Positions 7,403 through 15,499 of a stretch of DNA of 36,135 nt are shown here, piece by piece. A program made the translations under genes and the position numbers. The notes below the pieces were generated by a model that had not been told where the DNA came from, made no database searches, and worked only from the letters and a program-made list of their open reading frames with translations. This DNA is from a virus, in IMG/VR virus record IMGVR_UViG_3300031977_002441, positions 1-36,135 of that record; one strand, given 5' to 3'. The first letter of the stretch is position 1. Each line of letters begins with the position of its first letter.

Positions 7403-8748
7403 TGGCTAAGATTAGCAGTCCTAACGGGGAATACCCCGTCAAGCAAAACCCCGAAGGCGGGGATAAGGTCATTGGTACGGATGTCAGCAACGACAACGCC
7501 ACCAAGAACTTTACTGTTCAGGGGATTGCTGACTTCGCCACCGACCCGAACAACGTAGACATCGTCAACTCTGTTACGGGCACTACCCCTGTTCAGGTTA
7601 CGCCCGGCTCTGGAGACGTCAATGTCAGCCTTCAGGCTGTATACCCTCAGCCTCCGGGCACGGTTACGTATGCTGACGTTACGCTAGACCAGTACGGTCG
7701 TGTCATCAACTTCAGCCAGAACACACCTGTCGAGTCTGCCAGCGCACCCGACTCCGGTGGCGGTACCGCTACCCTTACCGGCGATATCACGTTCGTGTCT
7801 GGAACGAACACGATTATCACGGGCGACGCGACCAACAATACGATTACGATTGAGTCGACCCCGGCCGCTACTGGTCCCGGCGGTACGGTCACTCAAATCC
7901 TGACGGCTGGTGGCCTTACGGGAGGTCCTATCTCTACCACGGGCACTGTTTCCATGGAGGACCTTTCTGCGGCGCCCGTGAACCTCGTTCCCGGCACGTA
8001 CGACAACGCTCAGGTTACCGTCGATGAATACGGCCGCGTAACGGCTGTGAGCGTAGGCAGCGGCCAGCCCGACCAAGGGCTTCAGTCTGTCTTGAACGTT
8101 GACGATACCGCACTCAACTCTCAGGTCATCTTGAACGGCGCGGCCTCTGGCTTCTCGGCTCCGGACGGCTCTCTGGGCGTACAGGACGCTAACGTCACGA
8201 ATCTGGCTACGATTAATCGTGCTACGATTCAGGACTACATCAAGATTGAGCACGAGCTTCAGGACAGCGCGGGCAATACGGGCTCGCAGGGCGACATCCT
8301 CATCTCCGACCCGACGTACAACGGCGGTGCCGGCGGGGTCTTGTGGACGAACCAGCCGGTTCAGGCTGCTCGGATTTCCATCCTCGCTGCTGAACTGAGT
8401 ACACTCAGCAATACCGTTGGCATTGAGATTGTGCCTGCCACGGTGGGCGGCGCCATCAGCGTCATCTCGGCTACGTTCGGTTACAGCTACAACTCTGCGG
8501 TATACACCTTCAGCAACGACCTTGCTTTGTTCTGTGGACTCCCCAGCCTGTCTGTCAACCCTCAGTATACGGTCCCTACATCCATCATCAATGGTTCTGG
8601 CAACAGGGCCGTCAATATGGACGCTGCGCCCGCCGGTCGACTCCTTACTAGCCAGCCGCTGGAGCTGTACACTACGGGTGGGGGCACCTCTACGGTAGGC
8701 GACGGCACCGTGATTATCGAGGTTGTATACAGGGTAGTAAGCATCTAA
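7402..8748 (+). CDS. Tail-fibre-like virion protein with DQYGRV repeats
   Basis: 448 aa. The N-terminus (MAKISSPNGEYPVKQNPEGG) is Gly/Pro-rich and may be an attachment segment. Two copies of the phage-fibre motif occur, VTYADVTLDQYGRVINFS (88-105) and TYDNAQVTVDEYGRVTAVS (199-217), embedded in Thr/Gly/Ser-rich beta sequence typical of trimeric fibres. The C-terminal ~180 residues form a different beta-rich domain ending in VIIEVVYRVVSI. I infer a trimeric fibre or appendage, probably at the host-contact end. The start overlaps the stop of the 52-aa gene, and the stop overlaps the next start. Confidence 0.72.
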   Translation: MAKISSPNGEYPVKQNPEGGDKVIGTDVSNDNATKNFTVQGIADFATDPNNVDIVNSVTGTTPVQVTPGSGDVNVSLQAVYPQPPGTVTYADVTLDQYGRVINFSQNTPVESASAPDSGGGTATLTGDITFVSGTNTIITGDATNNTITIESTPAATGPGGTVTQILTAGGLTGGPISTTGTVSMEDLSAAPVNLVPGTYDNAQVTVDEYGRVTAVSVGSGQPDQGLQSVLNVDDTALNSQVILNGAASGFSAPDGSLGVQDANVTNLATINRATIQDYIKIEHELQDSAGNTGSQGDILISDPTYNGGAGGVLWTNQPVQAARISILAAELSTLSNTVGIEIVPATVGGAISVISATFGYSYNSAVYTFSNDLALFCGLPSLSVNPQYTVPTSIINGSGNRAVNMDAAPAGRLLTSQPLELYTTGGGTSTVGDGTVIIEVVYRVVSI

Positions 8749-8966
8749 TGCGCGACATCCGGAAACTTTGCGTCGGTCCGAACTACAAGGACTCGATGTG
8801 TTACGTGGTGGGGCAGCCAGTTCTTGGCGGGTCCCACCATGTGCATTTAATTAAATACGTAGACGGCAACTTCCTCATCTTCATTGAGCAGGACGACGTG
8901 GTGATTCTTTGGAAGGAGTTCACGTCTCCGATGCCGATTTCAATAGAGTACAATATCAACTTTTGA
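8748..8966 (+). CDS. Small conserved-looking phage protein of unknown function
   Basis: 72 aa, no transmembrane segment. It begins MRDIRKLCVGPNYKDSMCYV and has alternating hydrophobic strands (HHVHLIKYVDGNFLIFIEQ, VVILWKEF), followed by PISIEYNINF. I recall this kind of small beta-rich protein upstream of terminase genes in marine phages but know no function. Both ends overlap neighbours (TAATG at the start, TTGA at the end), so it is co-translated with the fibre gene and the co-chaperonin gene. Confidence 0.7.
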   Translation: MRDIRKLCVGPNYKDSMCYVVGQPVLGGSHHVHLIKYVDGNFLIFIEQDDVVILWKEFTSPMPISIEYNINF

Positions 8967-9514
8967 GGGCAGTAGAGCAATTCATCGTAAGGGGAGAGAG
9001 ATACGCAAATACCAAAGGAGACCTCATCGTCAGTGCGAACGAGGAGGACCACCGATTTTCGAATCGGGAGGGCGAGGTAGTTGCGTTACCCTTGGGCTAT
9101 GACGGCCCCATCGCCGTGGGCGATACTCTGCTTGTGCACCACAACGTGTTCAAGTACTACAACGATATGAAGGGTCGCCGACAAAGCGGTAGGAGCTTTC
9201 TCAAAGACGACCTCTTCCTCGTAGACTTCGACCAGTTCTATATGTGGCGTTCGGATGGGGACTGGCAGCCCCACGGCAGGTTTTGTTTTGTTAAGCCTGT
9301 ACCCCCGATTGAGTCAACAATATTCAAGCCGTTGACGGAGGAGCCACTGATGGGTATAATGAGTTACCCAAATGATTATCTTATGGCGCAAGGAATCAAG
9401 TCTGGTGACACGGTCACCTTCAGACCCGAAAGCGAGTACGAGTTCATTATTGACGGGGAGAAGCTGTACCGAATGTTCGACCACCAAATCACATGCAAGA
9501 TTCAAGGAAGCTAA
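8963..9514 (+). CDS. GroES-like co-chaperonin (T4 gp31-type)
   Basis: 183 aa from a TTG at 8963 overlapping the upstream stop. I prefer this start over an upstream TTG at 8909 because the protein then begins like Cpn10: MRAVEQFIVRGERYANTKGD, with LIV (21-23) at the place of the hydrophobic tripeptide of the GroES mobile loop. GEVVALP (37-43) and VGDTLLVHHNVF (52-63) match the core strands. The C-terminus (SGDTVTFRPESEYEFIIDGE, then KLYRMFDHQITCKI) matches the GroES end. Residues ~64-125 are a large insertion. It probably caps host GroEL to fold the capsid or another large virion protein, as gp31 does in T4. Confidence 0.75.
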   Translation: MRAVEQFIVRGERYANTKGDLIVSANEEDHRFSNREGEVVALPLGYDGPIAVGDTLLVHHNVFKYYNDMKGRRQSGRSFLKDDLFLVDFDQFYMWRSDGDWQPHGRFCFVKPVPPIESTIFKPLTEEPLMGIMSYPNDYLMAQGIKSGDTVTFRPESEYEFIIDGEKLYRMFDHQITCKIQGS

Positions 9515-9774
9515 AGGAACGCATCATCGCTGCCGGCCGCGTGGCCGTGGAGCAACTCATCAAGGTCGCTCAGGAGGATATCTTGAAGCCGGGTGAGGAT
9601 GACGACTTGGCTGCCGACAGGCTAAAGAACGCGGCGGCTACCAAGAAGCTGGCCATCTTCGATGCCCTTGAAATCTTGAATCGCATCGACTCCGAAGAGG
9701 AGGAGTTGGAGCTGGCGTCGACCTCCACCAAGACAGAAACTAAGGTGGGGTTTGCAGAGCGACGTTCCAGATAA
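9493..9774 (+). CDS. Putative small terminase subunit
   Basis: 93 aa, mostly helical and charged, with RLKNAAATKKLAIFDALEIL as its core. The ATG lies inside the end of the upstream gene (22-nt overlap), and the stop lies 23 nt inside the large terminase gene. Position immediately before the large terminase is the main argument for TerS. There is no clear helix-turn-helix, and the protein is short for the family. It would recognise phage DNA and regulate the large subunit. An alternative is a small packaging accessory or a head protein. Confidence 0.5.
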   Translation: MQDSRKLKERIIAAGRVAVEQLIKVAQEDILKPGEDDDLAADRLKNAAATKKLAIFDALEILNRIDSEEEELELASTSTKTETKVGFAERRSR

Positions 9775-11971
9775 GCTATATACCGTTCGGTACGACTACG
9801 TATCGAAGGGTGTGGTATCCAACAAGAACCGCGCGAAGACGTGGATGTATGGATACAACGAGAAGTACGATATGGTCGTCATCTCGAAGACGGGCCAGAT
9901 TGGCGACATCATCGAAGTCAACGGCCTCGTTATCGCGCTGCCTTTGGCGCCTAAAGACTTGCCGGCAGGAAAGAACAAGTGGGTCCGCGAGGACCTCCCC
10001 AAGGCGCTCTCTCGCATCCAGAGCATCTTCCAATGGAACGATATGCCCAAGGCGTTCAAGGCGCAGTGGGTGGACTATATCGAGGGCGAGTTCGACAGGA
10101 GGGAGGAGGGCCACTGGTTCGTCAACGGCGGCGTCCCGACGTACATCACGGGTGCCCACTACATGTACTTGCAGTGGACGAGCATCGATGTGGGGTACCC
10201 GGACTACCGCGAGGCCAATCGGATATTCTTTATCTTCTGGGAAGCGTGCAAGGCGGACCCCCGCAGCTTCGGTATGGTATACCTGAAGATTCGTCGTTCG
10301 GGCTTTTCGTTCATGGGGTCTTCGGAGTGCGTCAACACAGGAACTCTAGCCAAGGACTCACGAGTTGGGATACTCTCAAAGACAGGTGGTGACGCCAAAA
10401 AAATGTTCACCGACAAGGTTGTGCCTATCGCCAACCGCCTCCCTTTCTTCTTCAAACCGATACAGGACGGCATGGATAAGCCGAAAACGGAACTGGCGTT
10501 TCGTATACCTGCTTCGAAGATTACAAAGAAGAACATGTACGATGTGGAGGACGAAGAGATTTTCGGACTGGACACGACCATCGACTGGAAGAACACCGAC
10601 GACAACTCCTACGACGGAGAGAAGCTCCTCCTCCTCGTCCACGACGAGAGCGGAAAGTGGGTCAAGCCCAACAACATCCTCAACAACTGGCGAGTTACCA
10701 AGACGTGCTTGCGGCTGGGTAGCAAGATTATCGGCAAGTGCCTTATGGGCTCGACTTCGAACGCGCTGGCGAAGGGAGGCTCAAATTTCAAGAAGCTATA
10801 CGACGATTCCGACCCGCGTGTACGCAACGCCAACGGACAGACCAAGAGCGGCATGTACTCCCTCTTCATCCCGATGGAGTACAATATGGAAGGCTTCATC
10901 GACGAGTTCGGCCACCCGGTGTTCCACGCGCCGGAGAAGCCGGTGATGGGCGTCGACGGTGAGAAGATTCGTAGCGGGGCGGTAGACTATTGGGAGGCGG
11001 AGGTCGAGAGCATGAAGAACGACCCGGACGCCCTCAACGAGTTCTACCGGCAGTTTCCGCGTACTGAGTCGCATGCCTTCCGGGACGAAAGCAAGCAGAG
11101 TCTATTTAATCTGACCAAGATTTACCAGCAGATTGATTACGCCGACAGCCTTGTCAAAGAGCACTACCTCACGCGCGGTTCATTCCGATGGGAGAACGGC
11201 ATTCGCGACAGCAAAGTCATCTTCAGTCCCGACAAGCGGGGCAGATTCAATGTGTCTTGGACGCCACCTAAGCACATGCAAAACCGTTGGATAGAAAAAC
11301 GTGGCATCAAGCACCCCGGCAATGAACATATCGGCTCCTTTGGATGTGACTCCTATGACATTAGTGGCACTGTTGGTGGTGGTGGTTCTAATGGCGCTCT
11401 GCACGGAATGACCAAGTTCCACATGGACGACGCGCCGACCAACGAGTTCTTCCTTGAGTATGTCGCCCGCCCGCAGACGGCGGAGATTTTCTTCGAGGAG
11501 GTGCTTATGGCCTGCGTCTTCTATGGCATGCCCATTCTGATTGAGAACAACAAGCCGAGGCTGCTGTACCACTTCAAGAACCGTGGGTATCGCGGGTATT
11601 GCATGAACCGCCCCGACAAGCACTTCAATAAGTTGAGTAAGACCGAGCGCGAGCTCGGCGGCATCCCCAACAGTTCCGAGGACGTCAAGCAGGCCCACGC
11701 CGCCGCCATCGAGAGCTACATCGAAAAGCACGTGGGAGTCCTAGAGGACGGGGAGATTGGCAGTATGCCATTCGTGCGAACCCTTGAGGACTGGGCGCGG
11801 TTTGATATTAGCAACCGTACTGCATTCGACGCTACGATTAGCAGCGGACTGGCGGTTATGGCCAACCAAAAACACCTCTATCTGCCTGAGCAGAAGAAGA
11901 GTTCAATAAGCATTACCTTGCCGAGATATAACAATCGTGGTTATAGGAGCGAGCTGAATGAAGGACGTTAA
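9752..11971 (+). CDS. Large terminase subunit (packaging ATPase and nuclease)
   Basis: 739 aa from a TTG at 9752. The ATPase part has a divergent P-loop region KIRRSGFSFMGSSE (179-192) with no canonical GK[ST], a Walker B LLLLVHDES (292-300, D298/E299) and a coupling motif LMGSTSN (331-337). The C-terminal RNase H-like nuclease has GCDSYDISGT (531-540, D533/D536), PILIENN (594-600, E598) and an acidic residue in FDATISSG (692-699). The enzyme pumps DNA through the portal and cuts concatemers. It overlaps the small subunit candidate upstream and the portal downstream (14 nt). The length is at the long end for the family because of an extended N-terminus (~100 residues). Confidence 0.88.
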   Translation: MQSDVPDKLYTVRYDYVSKGVVSNKNRAKTWMYGYNEKYDMVVISKTGQIGDIIEVNGLVIALPLAPKDLPAGKNKWVREDLPKALSRIQSIFQWNDMPKAFKAQWVDYIEGEFDRREEGHWFVNGGVPTYITGAHYMYLQWTSIDVGYPDYREANRIFFIFWEACKADPRSFGMVYLKIRRSGFSFMGSSECVNTGTLAKDSRVGILSKTGGDAKKMFTDKVVPIANRLPFFFKPIQDGMDKPKTELAFRIPASKITKKNMYDVEDEEIFGLDTTIDWKNTDDNSYDGEKLLLLVHDESGKWVKPNNILNNWRVTKTCLRLGSKIIGKCLMGSTSNALAKGGSNFKKLYDDSDPRVRNANGQTKSGMYSLFIPMEYNMEGFIDEFGHPVFHAPEKPVMGVDGEKIRSGAVDYWEAEVESMKNDPDALNEFYRQFPRTESHAFRDESKQSLFNLTKIYQQIDYADSLVKEHYLTRGSFRWENGIRDSKVIFSPDKRGRFNVSWTPPKHMQNRWIEKRGIKHPGNEHIGSFGCDSYDISGTVGGGGSNGALHGMTKFHMDDAPTNEFFLEYVARPQTAEIFFEEVLMACVFYGMPILIENNKPRLLYHFKNRGYRGYCMNRPDKHFNKLSKTERELGGIPNSSEDVKQAHAAAIESYIEKHVGVLEDGEIGSMPFVRTLEDWARFDISNRTAFDATISSGLAVMANQKHLYLPEQKKSSISITLPRYNNRGYRSELNEGR

Positions 11972-14393
11972 GGTTAACATCTCTACTGCTGGTTTCCCAA
12001 GTCAGTTCGTTTCTGACGCGGAGAAGGCATCGGACGAGTACGGCCTTATGGTCGGACAAGCCATTCAATACGAGTGGTTCAAGAAGGACGGCAACCAGTG
12101 CCGCTTCTACAACCAGTGGCGCGACTTCAACCGCTTGCGCCTCTACGCTCGCGGAGAGCAAAGTATCGGCAAGTACAAAAACGAGCTCGCCATCGACGGC
12201 GACCTTTCGTATTTGAATTTGGACTGGACCCCGGTCCCTATCCTCCCTAAGTTCGTTGACATCGTCGTCAACGGTATGTCCGAGCGTGTCTTCAAGGTCA
12301 AGGCTTACGCTCAAGACGCTTTGTCGCAGAGCAAGCGCAGCAAGTATCAGGACATGATTGAGGGACAGATGGTCGCCAAGCCTGTCCTCGAGCTCATCCA
12401 GCAGAAGACGGGCGTAGACCCGTTCACCATGGACCCGGGCGACCTCCCGAACAACGACGAGGAGCTGAGCCTGTATATGCAGCTCAACTACAAGCCTGCC
12501 ATCGAGATTGCTGAGGAGGAAGCCATCAACACCATCCTCGAGGAGAACCACTACTCGGACCTGCGCAAGCGCCTCGACTACGACCTTACGGTCTTGGGCA
12601 TCAGCGTCGCCAAGCACGAGTTCTTGCCCGGCGCGGGCGTACAGCTTTCGTACGTCGACCCGGCGAATGTCGTATACAGCTATACGGAAGACCCTCAGTT
12701 CAAGGACTGCTTCTACTGGGGTGAGATTAAGACTCTGCCCATCACTGAGCTGATGAAGATTGACCCGAGCCTCACCAACGAGGACTTGGAGGAGATTAGC
12801 AAGTACAGCCAGAGTTGGTACGACTACTACAACGTGGCCCAGTTCTACGAGAACGATATGTTCTATCGTGACGTGGCTACGCTGATGTACTTCAACTACA
12901 AGACAACCAAGAAGATTGTCTACAAGAAGAAGAAGCTCGACGGCGACGGAGCCCGGATGATTGAAAAGGACGACCAGTTCAATCCGCCGGACGAGATGAT
13001 GGAGGAGGGCAACTTCGAGAAGGTCGAGAAGACCATCGACGTCTGGTACGAGGGCATCATGGTTATGGGCACCAACATCCTGCTGAAGTGGGAGGTGGCC
13101 GAGAACATGGTCCGCCCAAAGTCGGCCAGCCAGCACGCGCTGCCCAACTATGTGGCTACGGCCCCCCGCATGTACAAGGGCGTCATCGAGTCTCTGGTCC
13201 GACGCATGGTTCCGTTCGCGGACCTCATCCAGATTACGCACCTCAAGCTCCAGCAGGTCATCGCACGTACGGTACCGGACGGGGTGTATATCGACGCTGA
13301 CGGCCTCAACGAGGTCGACCTCGGCACAGGCAACGCCTACAACCCTGAGGACGCCCTGCGGCTATACTTCCAAACGGGTAGCGTCATCGGCCGGTCCTTC
13401 ACTCAGGACGGAGAGTTCAACCACGGCAAGGTCCCCATTCAGGAGCTGGCTTCGAACAGTGGTGCTGCCAAGACGCAGATGCTGATTGGCAATATGAACC
13501 ACTACCTGCAAATGATTCGCGACGTCACAGGTCTCAACGAGGCCCGCGACGGTAGCACTCCCGACCCGCACAGTCTGGTCGGCTTGCAGAAGCTGGCTGC
13601 GGCCAACAGCAATACGGCCACCCGCCACATTTTGGACGGCAGCCTGTACATGTTCCGGTCTTTGGCTGAGGCCCTGACGTATCGGGTCAGTGATATCCTT
13701 GAGTACGCTGACTTCAAGGAAGAGTTCGCCAACCAGATTGGTAAGTACAACGTCAGTATCCTCGGTGAGATTAGCGACCTGTACATCTACGACTTCGGCA
13801 TCTTCATCGAGGTCAGCCCCGACGAGGAGCAGCGTGCGCAGCTCGAGGCCAATATCCAAATGGCTTTGAGCAAGGGCGACATCAACCTCGAGGACGCCAT
13901 CGACATCCGAGAGATTAAGAACCTCAAGCTCGCCAACCAACTGCTCAAGGTCAAGCGTATCGCCAAGCAGGAGCGGGAGGAGCAGATGGCTATGCAGCAG
14001 CAGGCTATGCAGCAGCAGGCCAACCTACAGTCTCAGGAGATGGCTGCACAGACGGCCATGCAGAAGATTCAGGCCGAATCGCAGGGCAAGATGCAGGTCA
14101 AGCAGGCCGAGATTGCATTTGAGATTGAGAAGATGCAGGCCGAAGCGCAACTGAAGGCACAGCTTATGGAGCGCGAGTTTCAGTATCAGTTGCAACTGGC
14201 TGGCATCCAAGAGCAGGGCTTGCAGCAGCGCGAGGACAACCGCGAGAAGGCCAAGGCCAGCCGCATTAGTCAACAAAATACTGAGCAGAGCAAGCTTATC
14301 GACCAACGGAAGAATAACTTGCCGCCCATCAATTTCGAGTCGAATGAAGACAGCTTGGACGGCTTCGACTTGGCAGAATTTAGTCCGAGATAA
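11958..14393 (+). CDS. Portal protein
   Basis: 811 aa, directly after the large terminase and before scaffold and capsid, which is the standard place for a portal. The N-terminal two thirds have portal-like features: an early RLYARGEQ segment, LNLDWTPVPILPKFVDIVVN, then a long mixed alpha/beta body with YVDPANVVYSY and a crown region after it. Residues ~674-780 form a long Gln/Met/Ala-rich coiled coil (MQQQAMQQQANLQ), the kind of C-terminal barrel or crown helix seen in large podovirus portals. AGGAG lies 8 nt before the start, one of the few plausible Shine-Dalgarno sites. It forms the dodecameric DNA gate of the head. Confidence 0.85.
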   Translation: MKDVKVNISTAGFPSQFVSDAEKASDEYGLMVGQAIQYEWFKKDGNQCRFYNQWRDFNRLRLYARGEQSIGKYKNELAIDGDLSYLNLDWTPVPILPKFVDIVVNGMSERVFKVKAYAQDALSQSKRSKYQDMIEGQMVAKPVLELIQQKTGVDPFTMDPGDLPNNDEELSLYMQLNYKPAIEIAEEEAINTILEENHYSDLRKRLDYDLTVLGISVAKHEFLPGAGVQLSYVDPANVVYSYTEDPQFKDCFYWGEIKTLPITELMKIDPSLTNEDLEEISKYSQSWYDYYNVAQFYENDMFYRDVATLMYFNYKTTKKIVYKKKKLDGDGARMIEKDDQFNPPDEMMEEGNFEKVEKTIDVWYEGIMVMGTNILLKWEVAENMVRPKSASQHALPNYVATAPRMYKGVIESLVRRMVPFADLIQITHLKLQQVIARTVPDGVYIDADGLNEVDLGTGNAYNPEDALRLYFQTGSVIGRSFTQDGEFNHGKVPIQELASNSGAAKTQMLIGNMNHYLQMIRDVTGLNEARDGSTPDPHSLVGLQKLAAANSNTATRHILDGSLYMFRSLAEALTYRVSDILEYADFKEEFANQIGKYNVSILGEISDLYIYDFGIFIEVSPDEEQRAQLEANIQMALSKGDINLEDAIDIREIKNLKLANQLLKVKRIAKQEREEQMAMQQQAMQQQANLQSQEMAAQTAMQKIQAESQGKMQVKQAEIAFEIEKMQAEAQLKAQLMEREFQYQLQLAGIQEQGLQQREDNREKAKASRISQQNTEQSKLIDQRKNNLPPINFESNEDSLDGFDLAEFSPR

Positions 14394-14412
14394 ATAATAT
14401 AATTTTACAGCA
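14391..14412 (+). promoter_or_regulatory. AT-rich promoter-like element before the scaffold gene
   Basis: The gap between portal and scaffold is almost entirely A/T in a GC-rich genome and contains TAATTTTA (14400-14407), 5 nt before the ATG. It resembles the Bacteroidota -7 box (TAnnTTTG) with a final A. No convincing -33 TTG at the right spacing is visible, so it could instead be an A/T-rich translation leader. Confidence 0.3.
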
Positions 14413-15480
14413 ATGGAAATCAAAGTCCGTGAGGTGAACGAGGTAGAATCCAAGTCCACCCAACAGGTGGAGCAGGAGCTCCTTGAGAAGCATGAGGCAG
14501 AGCAACAAGCTGACGAGCAGCCTGTTGCGGAGGAGCCCGTCGAAGAACCCGCTGGGCTCTCCGAGGACGACGTGCGCTTGTTTCTGAGCGAGCGTTACGG
14601 TCGGGAGATTGGCTCGTTGGACGAGCTGAACGAGGCGCGGGAGACTGCGCCGGAGCTGCCCGAGGACGTGGCGGCGTACTACAAGTACAAGCAAGAGACG
14701 GGCCGTGGGCTCGAAGACTTTATGAAGGTGAACCGCAACCTCGACGAGGCTGACGGCGATAGCCTACTGAAGGAATACCTCCTCATCACTGAAGACGGTC
14801 TCGATGCCGAGGACGTGGAGATGATGATGGACGATTATAAATACGATGCCGACCTCGATGACGAGGCCGATATCAAGAAGGCCAAGCTGGCCAAAAAGAA
14901 AGCGATTGCTAAGGCGAAGAAATACTTCGCGGAGCAGAAGGAGAAGTATCAGGCCCCTCTTGAGTCAAGGGGTGCCGGGTCTCTGGAAGACTCCGAGGAG
15001 TACCAAGCGTACAAGCAATACGTTGAGCAGGCGAAGACGTACCAAGAGGAACAGAAGCGCAGGAAAGAGTGGTTTGACGAGAAGACGAATGAGGTCTTCT
15101 CCGATGGATTCAAAGGTTTTGAGTTCAGTATCGACGACAAATCCTACGTGTACACTCCCGGTGACCGCACTGAATTGAAGAAGCTCCAACAGACTCCGGA
15201 GGCTTGGTTGAACAAGTATCTGGATGACAAGGGCCTCGTCAAGGACGCTGCGGGATACCATAAGTCTTTGGCTGTCGCCATGAATCCCGAGAAGTTTGCC
15301 CGGTTCTTTTACGAGCAGGGGCAGGCTAATGCCGTGGATGATGTCATGCGCAAGACGAAAAACATCAACATGTCTGAGCGCCCGGCACCACAGTCTACGA
15401 CGAAGGGAGGATTGAAAATCCGCGCCGTCAATCAAGATTCGGGCCGAGGCTTGAAGATTAAGACGCGGCGCAGTTCCTAA
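14413..15480 (+). CDS. Head scaffolding protein (putative)
   Basis: 355 aa, highly charged, with an acidic Glu/Gln-rich N-terminus (QQVEQELLEKHEAEQQADEQ), long predicted helices in the middle (KKAKLAKKKAIAKAKKYF) and a basic C-terminal tail (LKIRAVNQDSGRGLKIKTRR). Such composition, together with the position between portal and major capsid protein, is typical of scaffolding proteins, whose basic C-terminal segment binds the capsid shell. No protease motif is visible, so a head maturation protease is unlikely here. Translation begins at an ATG after a 19-nt AT-rich gap. Confidence 0.68.
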   Translation: MEIKVREVNEVESKSTQQVEQELLEKHEAEQQADEQPVAEEPVEEPAGLSEDDVRLFLSERYGREIGSLDELNEARETAPELPEDVAAYYKYKQETGRGLEDFMKVNRNLDEADGDSLLKEYLLITEDGLDAEDVEMMMDDYKYDADLDDEADIKKAKLAKKKAIAKAKKYFAEQKEKYQAPLESRGAGSLEDSEEYQAYKQYVEQAKTYQEEQKRRKEWFDEKTNEVFSDGFKGFEFSIDDKSYVYTPGDRTELKKLQQTPEAWLNKYLDDKGLVKDAAGYHKSLAVAMNPEKFARFFYEQGQANAVDDVMRKTKNINMSERPAPQSTTKGGLKIRAVNQDSGRGLKIKTRRSS

Positions 15481-15499
15481 CTCTTAGAAAACAGAAAAC

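Noticed and set aside
8909-8962. Upstream TTG start for the GroES-like gene
   Set aside because: It adds 18 residues with no place in the Cpn10 family. The TTG at 8963 gives a family-like N-terminus and the usual short overlap.
11913-13241. 442-codon antisense ORF over the portal gene
   Set aside because: Same codon-bias effect; low-complexity Val/Leu/Asp/His composition, no recognisable motif and no upstream signals.
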